Assembly: GCA_035772785.1 (NCBI GenBank)
Contig: JAOCPU010000068.1
Location: 62,001-126,000 of the forward strand
Reading direction: 5' to 3'
Length of the DNA stretch: 64,000 nucleotides
From: Phlebiopsis flavidoalba
Lineage: Eukaryota > Basidiomycota > Agaricomycetes > Polyporales > Phanerochaetaceae
Below the pieces are notes generated by a model. That model made no database searches. It saw only the letters and a program-made list of their open reading frames with translations, and was not told the origin of the DNA. The position numbers were made by a program, and so were the translations under genes. Positions 11,004 to 21,001 of the stretch are shown here, piece by piece (within the stretch, counting starts at the first letter, position 1; each line of letters starts with the position of its first letter).

Positions 11004-12587
11004 ATGATGATCTTGAGAGACAGCCAGGTGGAAGTAATTGATGACGACTATACCTGCCCGAACAAGAGCGCACGGCGCCGTTTTTGCCGAAATCCCAGAA
11101 AGGCAAATGTGCGATCAAAGCCGTCTGCATTTTTTTCTGGTTTTTTGGCGAAAGCTCGCGCTCATTGGCTAACCAGCTACTCGCTCTCCTACTCTATTCC
11201 ACGGATCTTCTAGGTCGGCAGTTCGAACACATAAATCCTACGCCGGAGTGGGCGACAAAAGCGAGGAGCAAACTGCATCCGTCGAAACAGAAGCGGAGAA
11301 GATCGACAGTGTCTTCAGAGGGGGGGAGAGCAAGAAGAGCAGGAGGACTTGTCTGAACTTCTTGCGGATGCCGGCGGTGTACTGGGGCGAACACGGAAGC
11401 GACTCGCCCCGGGAACCCTGTCGATAGAACGTCTAAGGGACGCTAACCTAGCCGCGCCCTCCGAAGGAGCAGTGAAAGCGATCCAATTCCACCCATCCTC
11501 ACAAATACCAGTACTGCTCACTGCTAGCGAAGACCGTAGATTACGATTCTTTAACGTGGGCTGTCTAATATCAAACTCATACACATACTGACGTTCCCCT
11601 TCAGATCGACGGTCACACCAACCCACACCTCCAAACCGTACATATACCCGACATGCCTATGACTACCGCGCTTTTCCATCCAGCAGGCACCAGTGTACTG
11701 CTAACAGGTCCCCGGCCGTATTTCTACAACTATGATCTGCAGTCTGGCACCGCCCAGCGTTCGCCGCGTGGACTCTGGGGCACGACGTTTGCTGGTAACG
11801 ACATGAAGGATGGCAGCATGGAGATCTGCGCATTTGATCCCACGGGCGAAGTTCTGGCCGTCGCAGGCAAAAGAGGTTACGTTCATCTTGTTGATTGGAG
11901 GTCGGGGACAGGGCAAGTTGTGGGAAGCGTCAAAATGAACTCGACGGTCAAGGGGGTCTGGTGGGCGAAGGGAGCAGACGGTGAGCGGAGTGAGCTCCTG
12001 AGTCTCGGTGAAGACGCAGAGGTTTACGTGTGGGATGTCGGTGAGCGGCGGTGTGTCCGACGGTGGAAGGACGAAGGAGGTTTCGGGAGCACCACGATAA
12101 CGGGGGACCGAGGAGGACAATTCCTAGGCCTTGGGCGAGTCATGTCACTCTTCGTTCATGTCAATGACGCTCATCCGTGTTAGGTCTCGCCACGGTATCG
12201 TGAGCGTATATGGTTCAGACGCGACTTCGTCGTTGGGGACCGACCGACCAAAGCCTCTCAAATCAATTGGCAACCTCACTACATCAATAACGTCCATGAA
12301 ATTCAACCACGACTCACAGCTGCTCGCCATCGCCAGCAACACCAAAAAGGACCAGATGCGTATGGTGCGTGCCCCCTTCGCTATCCCGCATTTCCATCTT
12401 GTCTGAACCTATCCCACTCTAGATCCATCTACCGTCCCTCACCGCGTACTCCAACTGGCCAACGTCTGGTACGCCGCTCGGACATGTGACAAGCATCGAC
12501 TTCTCGACTGGCAGCGAATATGTCGCGATAGGTAACAGTCGTGGTCGTGCCCTGCTGTACCATCTCCGAGATTTCGCACAGATATAG
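11004..12587 (+). CDS. UTP18: U3 snoRNP component UTP18 (WD40)
   Basis: UTP18 is a WD40 protein of the small-subunit processome (UTP-B module) needed for 18S rRNA maturation in the nucleolus. Visible in order: FEHINPTPEWATKARSKL and a basic linker (11218-11315), an acidic stretch joined by DLSELLADAGGVLGRTRKRL, then WD repeats with AVKAIQFHPSSQIPVLLTAS, FHPAGTSVLLTGPRPYFYNY, CAFDPTGEVLAVAGKRGYVH and a final repeat TSIDFSTGSEYVAIGNSRGR, ending at TAG 12585-12587. Three introns are clear: 11556-11604, 12135-12183 and 12365-12422. The middle intron is GC-AG. A run of seven G (11320-11326) breaks the frame; six would restore it. The N-terminus before 11195 is unclear, and the start at 11004 is only a guess. 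About 430 residues are seen, near the family's 450-600. Confidence 0.93.
12135..12183 (+). other. GC-AG intron in UTP18
   Basis: The donor reads GG|GCGAGT and the acceptor TTAG|GT. Removing these 49 bases joins GLG to SRHGIVSVYG in the correct WD40 frame. Using the nearby GT at 12139 instead gives a frame with no WD40 character. A base error in a normal GT donor is the alternative. Confidence 0.6.
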
Positions 12588-13107
12588 TCGCAGTCTGCAG
12601 GGCGGCGAGCCAGTGCAATGGGAATTCACTTTACATTTGCATCCTGTTATGCGCCTCTTGGAAGTTTGACCTGGAAAGTACCTGCGATACCTGTGAGAAC
12701 GGGTCATGCAACACGACGTGAATGCGTACATTGAGGCAATGTCGTAATCTCTGGCACCACGACAGCTTGGAAGCCTAGTCTTCCCAATGCGCCCTTGATA
12801 ATCCCCGCCGACATCGCGACATACTGAGAAAAGAACGTAAATACGGGACAAACAAGCTGTATGACCGAGTTGGGAGTCGCGACGTCGCTGCGTCGTGATT
12901 TCCGGCGTCAATCAGATTGAAACGTCCGTGATCGCCCCGCCCTATCCCCGCCCTCCTTCCGCCCTTTCTCCGGTCCGGACGCACCACCATCCAAAATCTT
13001 CTGCAGATCCACGAAAGCTGTGCTACCCCAGGGAGGGGGGGGGGAATGGGGGGGGGGGGGAATTTTGGCGAAAGCTGTGTCACCTGGGGCGCCAATCATT
13101 CGAAACG
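12588..13107. other. UTP18 3' flank with G homopolymers
   Basis: No gene seen. The stretch contains G10 at 13035-13044 and G13 at 13048-13060, separated by AAT. Confidence 0.55.
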
Positions 13108-13651
13108 CTAGCACGCTGATCCGAGCGTCTCGCTGCGCAGTAGTAAAGCCCTCACACGAGTTTCATCTCGATATCCGGTCTGGCAAGCCGCAAATGTAGA
13201 ACACGGGGCTCTTGGCCACTTCATCGTAGCATTTTCCCGGTGGAGGGACTGCGCCAGAAGCGCATCCGAAGTTGGCCCCGTTTGTGAGTCCTCTGTATCG
13301 TTAGGTTGCGCCCACACAGGGGCACCAGCGGTGTGAGGCCCGAGTAAGATATTGCGGCAGCGTGTACTAAGACGTAGCAATACTTGGAAACTTTGAACAG
13401 CAAAAATAGCGTAGATCCTGGCCTTTGGTATGTCACCAATGGCATACCAAGGTCTGCGGACCCACAGAGTGTGTCTGCGGTTGATAATCCACAATCAACT
13501 CCGAGCATCCAACCGGGGAATATTTCATAGCACAGCGAGTGTTATCACTCGCAGCTCTAAGATTGGATACTGGCATAGAGCGCAAACATGACTCGACTCG
13601 ATAGGTCTTGGGAGGGCACGTCGTGAGAGGCTTCAGTGCGATCTTAGACAC
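13108..13651 (-). CDS. unidentified minus-strand gene fragment
   Basis: Not recognised. The ATG at 13651 opens MSKIALKPLTTCPPKTYRVE and runs 72 codons; an overlapping frame then carries IGDIPKARIYAIFAVQSFQV and stays open to 13108. Both pieces have plausible protein composition, and the overlap at 13433-13494 would let a single indel join them into about 180 residues. No domain, signal peptide or intron is visible. It could also be chance in a region of even base composition. Confidence 0.25.
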
Positions 13652-13781
13652 TGTGCACTTGTTACACGGGCCAGCAGCTACGTACTATTTTTGAATGGGC
13701 TTCCATTATAGGCGGCCTAGTCCCGCCTACATCAACGCAACCATTCCCTGTCATCGTCCGCTGCCACCGTAGAAAATCGTG

Positions 13782-14224
13782 TTACAGCTTGTTTTTATCT
13801 TGTTTTATTGCTGCTGCGAATTGGCTGTAGTGAAAGCTCAATCGATCAGGGGGCAGGGGGGGAACTATGTTCTGGCTGGCTCTTGAGGGATCCTCCTCGG
13901 TGTGCGGTGTCCTGGTGAAACCTTCTGGGTGTTCTTCAATGCTGTCCACTTGCTCTCTTTGTGTCCGCGACGCGAAACCTTGGGTTGGAACTACTGGGCG
14001 ACATCTTCTCCCTCGTACAGAATTCTCCACGTAACACCGGCCACGGCGAACCTGTAGAAACGCTCCCGATTCCACTTGATGCCGATGCCTGAGTTCGCAA
14101 TCGCACAAGCCCCGACAGCAGTCTGCGAGGAGAACGCACGACGCGCACGAAACGTTCCTGGGGAAGGGGACATGTCAAAAATAGCAGGACAGGGCGCCGT
14201 GGTGGACGGGCTTCGCAGAGACAT
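13782..14224 (-). CDS. unidentified protein C-terminus
   Basis: Not recognised. Reading leftwards from 14224, one frame carries GIGIKWNRERFYRFAVAGVT then WRILYEGEDVAQ and stops near 13990; the adjacent frame continues with an acidic, Ser/Thr-rich stretch (REQVDSIEEHPEGFTRTPHT) and ends QDKNKL with TAA at 13782-13784. The change of frame without loss of protein character suggests one exon with an indel. Start unknown. It lies in GC-rich sequence where open frames are easily produced, so confidence is modest. Confidence 0.35.
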
Positions 14225-14665
14225 AACGTGGTCTCACCCCGCGCCGCGACCAGACCGCCGTATCAAGCATGGAACGCATCCGCCAGGTTCTTTCCGTGGT
14301 TAGAACTACTGTGACGTAGCGTGGACGCGATCGACGCACGGCGCGGACGACGTGCGCGCATAGGTGACTAATATATAGAGCCGCGTCCCCGGGATCAGTC
14401 CGACAGGCCCTCGCGCGCACAAACGAAACTGCCCTTCTCACTGGTCCGGCGCAGGGCGAGAGCGAACATCCCCCGGATGCGTCATCCCGTCCGCTGGGGA
14501 AAACGGGCGCGGATCTGTGTGAGCTGCCTCTTTAGAGGCACAGAAGGCCGCTCTGTCGTCGCCGCCCGCGGACGCGGACGCCCCGCATGTGGCAGTGCAG
14601 AGCTGTCTCGACCCCACATTCTGTAGACTCTTGCCCTGTGGGGTTGACCTGCGCAAGTCGAGACG

Positions 14666-15826
14666 ATGCGGACGGCCCGTCGTTCTCGCCCGCGCTGCCA
14701 GCCGTACATGGATCCTCTCCCGGTCGAAGGTGGCCTGCTGGCACTAGCCCATGTCCAGGTCTTGCGAGCGATTGCCCGAGACGGCTATGTAGGTTGGGAG
14801 AACGCGACGATCCTCATGGACAAGACAGAAAGCGAGCGGGCGCGTGTTGTTTTGGGAGCGCGAGTTGCCCTCAGGGGAATCCTGGAAGACGACGTAGAAC
14901 ATGGACGGGACCTGTACGCACGCATGGAGAGCCTGTGGCCTACGCTGCCCGACTGGTGGGACATGCTCTTTCTAGGTGGTGCGTGACAGTGACCAGGTCC
15001 GAGTGTGGGACGTGAACGCTCACACGGGTGTGAAACGCAGGCCACTGCTGGGTCGAATTTACGAATCCTATCACGTGGGCACGTTCGCGCCTGCACCATG
15101 ACTGGCAGACCGTCCAGCCGAGCGCTGGGCGAGACGCACTCACGCGTCGCACCACCTCGCACGCACCCAAGTGCACGCTCACGCGTACGCGGTCCCACGA
15201 GCAGGGGCACGACGTGCGGCTGGTCGAGCACCTGCGCGTCGTGCCGTTCGCGTACAGTCACCGTGCCCTCGACCAGGCGTACGTGCCTGGCTTTTGTGCT
15301 CTCTGTTGGGGGCGCGTGCAGAGCTAGCTACTAGGGCAAAAGGTCGTGCCCAGCGTCGTCGTGCAACGTAAGGTCGGCCTGAGCGATATCGATCCGGGTC
15401 ACGCTGGCGTGGGCAGTGATGGGCGCGGGTCGCTTCGCGGTGACGGGGTCTTCTAGGGCGGCGCGAAAAGGTGTGGTCGTGCAGGTCTGCGCCACGGATC
15501 GTGAAAGTGTTGCCTCGAATGTTGAACTGTCGTAGGGTCAGGATGGAATTGAATGCGCGCGTGCCCACGGGTCGTCATGAGCCCGAGCTTAAGTGTCAGA
15601 GTGTAACGGCATGTGCGACCATGTTACCAGGCGCGTTTGGGGAAGGGTGCCCAAAGTGGCGTGTGCAAGTGGTATTCCTCTGCGCGCGTCCGTATCGGTC
15701 GCGAAGCGTTTCCCAGCGATCGCTGCCAGGTCAAGGGCGTTGTGGAGCACAAGACCCGGTGCGAGCACTGCGAGGAAGACGCGAGAAGGCGGGACCCTGC
15801 ACCGAGAGGACATCACGCCGAGCTGT
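14666..15826 (+). CDS. unidentified GC-rich gene, several frames
   Basis: Not recognised. A 106-codon frame from 14666 contains LLALAHVQVLRAIARDGYVG and an acidic helix-like stretch, ending DWWDMLFLG. Adjacent frames continue with DSDQVRVWDVNAHTG, then LVEHLRVVPFAYSHRALDQA, and finally a Cys-containing, basic segment VVEHKTRCEHCEEDARRRD before a stop at 15826-15828. The pieces are on the same strand and in order, consistent with one protein of perhaps 350 residues broken by indels. A TATATA element lies at about 14369-14376. The CxxC near the end could be a small zinc knuckle. Alternative: high GC simply keeps frames open. Confidence 0.35.
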
Positions 15827-15829
15827 AGG

Positions 15830-18780
15830 AAACCCCTTTAGCTCGCGACAATATCTGCAACTCACGCCACTACAACCACGATCGGATATCGAGGACCAGG
15901 GACCGTAGCGGCGGTGCTTCTTGTTCTCTTCGCACATATACAAATCGCGGCCGGACGGACCTACAAACCACGATCGCAGAAGAACAACAGCGATTACAAT
16001 TCCTACCACCCCCTTTGTTATTGAAGCTTGCGCTCAAACTATTGATTAACGAGGGCCTGCCGCCGCTGCGGACGGTCAGACGACTGTCGCCGCCTGCAGC
16101 CGTGCATACTCTACATCGCCGTTGCCGTACCACGAGCTCCACAGCGGGCCCTGCACCCCCAACGCCAACGCCGACATACGGAAAGGGGGGCCCTACCACC
16201 GAAAGTCATTTGACGAGGCGTGCGCGCGCGCCCACGCACGGCGTGTGTCTAATAGAAAAATGTATATCATGGGATAGCAGGATATTCGTACCGGTGCGTG
16301 GAGGCGCCACGCCTGCGGCTCTAAGGCAACTGGTGCTATACGAGCAGATCTGGCTTATTGCAGTGCTGACGCTCAATTGCCTATCATTAGGAAGCTGCCC
16401 AGGGGGGGCGCATGACCCAGTGGGCAGCTGCCACCGGCGCGGTGGGGGCTGAAAGGCTGAGCTCTGCGCGCAAAAAAGCGCGAGGGAAGTGGGCCGCGGT
16501 GAGGGCGGCTGTTGTGGCGTGCGGCTGCGTGGGTGCCCGCCAGCACAGGCGGTGTGCTGGCCGCCGGGTGCCTGTGCAACGTTCGCAGGCGGTGGCACGG
16601 ACGTGGCAGCTGGTCGTCGCGCGTGTGGGGGGCGGAGATGAACGCTGCGGCGCCTCTGCGCTGGGACCTCGGGACGTTGTCGACGTCGAAGCAGGCGGCA
16701 GCGGGCTGGCGGCGACACCGGGACGCTGGGCTTGCCCGCCCCGCGAGAGAGTTTGGAACGTTGAGCCAGGGTCGAGCAGGAAGCCGTCCGGGCAGATGGA
16801 GGGAAGCATGGCGGTCGCCTGCCTGTCCCCGACGCGTGCGGTGAGTCTCTCGAGCGGATCACTCGCGCTGCTGCTTGCTGCGCCGTCTCGGGAGTCTCGT
16901 ACTCTCGCACGGCCAATCTCACGCTTGTATCAGCTTGGCATCGAGCTGTCCTGTTCTCAGAACTGAAACTGGCACGCAGGGCGGTCCGACGAGGCTCGTA
17001 TCGCCAAGGTACGAGTCGGCGAGGAGTCAGTGCAGAGTAAACCCTGTAAATAACTGTGACTGTAGCCGACGCCCGTGGCCACACTCGAATAGTACTAGCA
17101 AGCGGGAGCACTGTTGAACTCTGCCAGAAAACGAAGCCACGCGCAGAGATAGGCCATACTCAGGGTCCTGGCGCAGGTTACAGAAGACGAGAGGAACTCA
17201 CGAACCACACGGAGAAGCATCGAACCGTGATTGCGGTGTTGCAGCTGGGCTCCATGCACGCCAGAGCCTCGCGCGTTCTCATTAGCATATCAATGGCCGA
17301 ATTCAAACCTCCGTCCAGCATGGCATGCGTCTGCAGCTGACCGACAGCTGGGGGAAGCCTGCAGGCACGGCCGCGGATGCTGTAGTCGAGAGTCCCCCAG
17401 ACCCCCCCCCAGGCGAACCCGCGGCGGGGGGCGAGCTCTCGAATGCTCTGGCGCCGGGCAGCTCGTGGTGATGGTCGCGAGCCATTCCTCCGCAGGGGCG
17501 GAGGCAGAAAGGGAGCAAGAATGCAGCGGCCCAAGCTGGGCTGAAAGTCAGAAGCAGCCACTGAGGTACCCGGTGAAAGCAAGTGGCCGGCCGAGGAGTG
17601 TATTCAGGTGGAGAAGGACACACTCTGGTTGATAGAACCGTCGGAGGGGATCGGGCAGAGGATGGCTCGCTCAGCTTTGGAACAAGACTGTGCTTTTCGG
17701 AATTCTTGTGTGGGCGCACTGGCGATCGTCGGTCATCATCTGGGTGTGCGCGCGCACCCACGAAGGCATGGTCGGGCGTCGCACGATGATGTTGATGATG
17801 AATGGATTATTCTGGGAAAAGCGCACGCCGATAAATCGAGAGCTGGCCTGGCCGTCCCTCGCGTAACGGCAGCGGGGTGCAGCTGGGTGATACAGAGGCC
17901 GCAGTGGGACATGTGTCAGTCGAGACAAAACAGGCAGTTCGTGGGTGAGAAAGAAACGGTTTATGGCATAGAACGTTCGAGGGTATCTATGACGAATGTG
18001 TAGAGATTGAGCCTGTCGATTGGCAGCTAGGGAAGCGGGCAGATAGAGAGTTGGCGACCAGTCGGGAGAGTCGAGCGTGGATTTTGCTTGGTGATATGAT
18101 AGGCGAAACGTCGTGGGCGGGGGCAGCCCCAGCGAGGCGTCCCATCGCACGCAAGACGAGTGAAGTGGCCCGGTCGCAGGCTCTGGGTGCCATCGGGAAG
18201 GCACGGCCAGCAGGTGCGTGGCTGAAAGCTGTGAGATGATGATCATGGGCGTGTGCGAGGGCTGATGGCAGCGACAGGACAGGGTATCGGTTCCTGCCTG
18301 TCAGAAGAGCTGCGATATCTACCCGTGGGGAAACTACCCATACGAGGGAGGAGGAGGAGGTGTGCCCTGGGGAAGCTGGGGAGGCCACCTGAGCTCTGAG
18401 CGATCACGAGGGCCCTGGGCTGCATGCCCCTGATCGACTCGCGGCATATTGAGTGATGAGCACGAGGCGCAGCATGCGGAGGACCGGGCAAGGAGGACCG
18501 GGTCTAACTGAGAAAGAGCCCTCTTTGCCTCTGTGGGTCGCCTCGTCGCACCGCGGGCAACAAAAACCTTCGCGCGAGAAAATGCAGAGTGCAACGGTGA
18601 CGACACACGGATGACGCAGCACTAAACGGTTCATATGTCAGAACCATATGTCGGCCGCGTATGAACAGACGGACGGAGGACGAATAGCAAATGCCGGGTG
18701 CCGTGAAACGGGTGCGCACAATTTGGCGGTGCGGCGGCGGGCGCTTGGGGTTTTTGTTTCGGGTGGCTCCCGGACGAAGA
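15830..18780. other. GC-rich stretch without a recognisable gene
   Basis: Both strands hold long overlapping frames (for example 301 codons minus at 16206-17111 and 191 codons minus at 17671-18246), which is expected from the base composition. They are rich in Ala, Pro, Arg and Ser and carry no motif I can name. No splice-bounded exons could be assembled. Confidence 0.45.
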
Positions 18781-19070
18781 TTTGAAGGCTCGCTTTGGCT
18801 GCCTGCTTTTTTCTTGCCCTTTGCCTTCATCTTCTCGTATATTATCCCTCCCCGCTCACCTTGAACTCTCATCTCTCCCTCGGTGTTCAAGATGAATATC
18901 ATCTGCTAACCCACCTTCCCTCTCGGTCGGTCGTCTCTGGGACTATTCAAGGGGTCTTCTCTCCGCTTCCTCACGAAAACCTCGCTCGTCTCTCCGACCC
19001 CTCCTCTCTCGTTTCCCATCCCAGAGGGATCCTATCACCGATATACCGCAACCGTACAACTACTCCTTCT
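18780..19070 (+). promoter_or_regulatory. pyrimidine-rich fungal-type promoter
   Basis: The plus strand becomes strongly C/T-rich (for example cttgccctttgccttcatct) immediately before the Ser/Pro-rich gene starting near 19.2 kb. CT-rich blocks next to the transcription start are common in filamentous fungi. No clear TATA element is seen. Confidence 0.4.
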
Positions 19071-19188
19071 CATTGCACGAGCAGTATCGCCGAACACCTC
19101 ATATACCCCCCTGCAATCCTATCACGACACACCCACACCAGCACGCACACCCACCCCAGTGTGCCCTGCTCGACCACGAACCCACCAT

Positions 19189-20154
19189 GCCGAACACATA
19201 CTGCCCATGCCCCCGTCCCATCCTCAGAAGAAGTGCCCCAAGCCCCATCCGAGGCCGCTGCCCCCCACCTCTCCCCGCGATGAGTCAGCCCAGCTCCTCG
19301 ACATCGACCCCCTCCGTCCTCCAGTCCCTCGTGCGCCTTCCCCCCGACCAACGGCCTGTGCCGCACCTTTGACGCGGACTCGCCCTCAAATATACGACCG
19401 CTCGCCCATCGTTTCGTGACGCCCAACAAGTGCAAGCTGCCGTGGAGGCGCGGCTGCCCCGGACGCACGTACCTGCCAGGCGACGACGCGACGCGTTCGC
19501 CGGGTGCCCCTGGATCGAAGACGCACGAGAGCCTCGATGCCGCTGGCAGGCATCCCCCCACCCACGCGCGGTGCGCCTGCAGCCTGCGCCTCCCGCGCGA
19601 CGACGTCGACAACGAGCTCTGGCCCCGCGAAATGGCGGGCCTCGGTGGGCACGGGCAACGCGATTTGCCCACGCTCGGTGCCTGACTTTTCGTCCTCCTG
19701 GAGTCTGACGAGTCGGACGGGTTCTCCAGTCCGCCGATGGAGTGTGCGCCAATGAGTAAGTGTCTGCGCTTCTCGCTTCCCGCTTGCCTTTGCCATCTTT
19801 TCTTATCTTCCGAGCCATTGCCTGTTGTTCCCATCCCCGCCGCCGATTTGCCTTCTACGTATGCTAACGACGATCTGCGTTTCTCCTTAAGCTTCTTCGC
19901 TGTCTTCCAAAGCGACGTCATCGCCACCTGGCCTCTCAATACCAGCGCAGGAGGGCGGCGCTATACCTTTGGGACCGATCTCGAACTCCACCACCCCTTT
20001 GCCTTTCCGCTCCCGCACGTTTGCCTCTTTCTCCCGTTTTCCTTCCCACCAAAACACCATCATCGCGCTCACATTCACCGTGTCGCGTCGACGGAGCCCC
20101 GTCCACATCCCCAACACGGAGGAGACGATCGCATTCAAAAACAGAGGCGCGTAG
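19189..20154 (+). CDS. Ser/Pro-rich protein of unknown function
   Basis: Not recognised. Exonic pieces in changing frames read SSEEVPQAPSEAAAPHLSPR, then MSQPSSSTSTPSVLQSLVRL, NIRPLAHRFVTPNKCKL and DESDGFSSPPMECAPM. A convincing intron follows at 19756-19891: donor GTAAGT, branch site GCTAACGA, acceptor TTAAG. The last exon, TSSPPGLSIPAQEGGAIPLG and onward, ends at a double stop around 20155. Low-complexity Ser/Pro/Thr content suggests a disordered regulatory or scaffold protein. The start is uncertain (ATG at 19189 or 19280 are candidates). The intron and final exon are well supported; the N-terminal part needs at least three frame corrections. Confidence 0.5.
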
Positions 20155-20639
20155 TAGGCAGTGCGGCTGGCAGCCCCACGAGTCCCAGCGAGTTGGATGG
20201 GCCGCTACAAGAGTTTCTCAGAAACGGAGTTCCCTCACGGGCTGCTCGCTCGACGCCGACGCCGGCTGCCTAGGGTGGCTTTTAAGCGCCACTAGTCTCT
20301 CCATCGCCGTCTGTCTTTGAGGGTCAGGTTGGGTTTCCTTTTCGTTCGAGGGGCAGAGTTGCAGGTGTGGTTCCCATCCCGAGGTCGTTGGTGTTCATCG
20401 AGGGTGAAAGTTCAAAGTCAAGCACGCACGGACTATGCATATATCCTCACATCCACGCAAGCAGTGCCGTTGTATCATACCTTACGATCGTCATGCAGCG
20501 CTGTGTACCGTCGCCCTCGATGGCGACCGTGTATAGCCCGCTGTTTATGTGTTCGTTACTTCATATTTCTATCTAATATGTATCGTCATTTCTCCTTAAT
20601 GTCAAAGGGCTCTCTGCACCCCCACACATGCCTCGCGAC

Positions 20640-21001
20640 TTCCCCGAGTCACTGAGTCAGCGAAAGGAATTGCATTTTCGCGCCATTGGCTGAGCGCCAC
20701 CAGAGCGGGGGTTATCCCCGGATTATTGATTTTGATCAATTATCCCTAGCGTCATCGATCGCGATCATCAATCATCGTCCCTAACCTCGCTTTAATTGAC
20801 CCTAACCTAATGTGAGCCCTAACCCGGATGACGCATGCGTCAGATCGAGACATGTACAGTAAACGATCGGTCTCGTCTTTGAACTCGACTGCCATTGACA
20901 ACGACCTCTATAGGACCGCCACCCAGTTTATCCTCTGATTTCTTTCTTGGAGCGAGGTCTTTGTTGAGCGGACCACTCCTGAACATTGGACAGTGTCCAG
21001 C
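20640..21001 (+). promoter_or_regulatory. UBR1 upstream region with telo-box-like and palindromic sites
   Basis: Upstream of UBR1 lie three CCCTAA motifs (20779-20785, 20800-20806, 20817-20824) and the perfect palindrome TGACGCATGCGTCA at 20829-20842, with several GATC-type inverted repeats around 20720-20775. CCCTAA 'telo-boxes' occur in promoters of growth-related fungal genes; TGACGCA resembles half a bZIP (CRE/AP-1-like) site. Function is inferred from motif and position. Confidence 0.45.

Noticed and set aside
14985..15060. WD-repeat unit (RVWDVNAHTG)
   Set aside because: A single isolated match without further repeats around it.
16206..17111. 301-codon minus-strand frame as a gene
   Set aside because: Arg/Pro/Ser-rich, no motif, overlaps other long frames on both strands as expected from GC-rich DNA.
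20779..20824. CCCTAA motifs taken as a telomere
   Set aside because: Only three scattered copies inside a promoter, no uninterrupted array.
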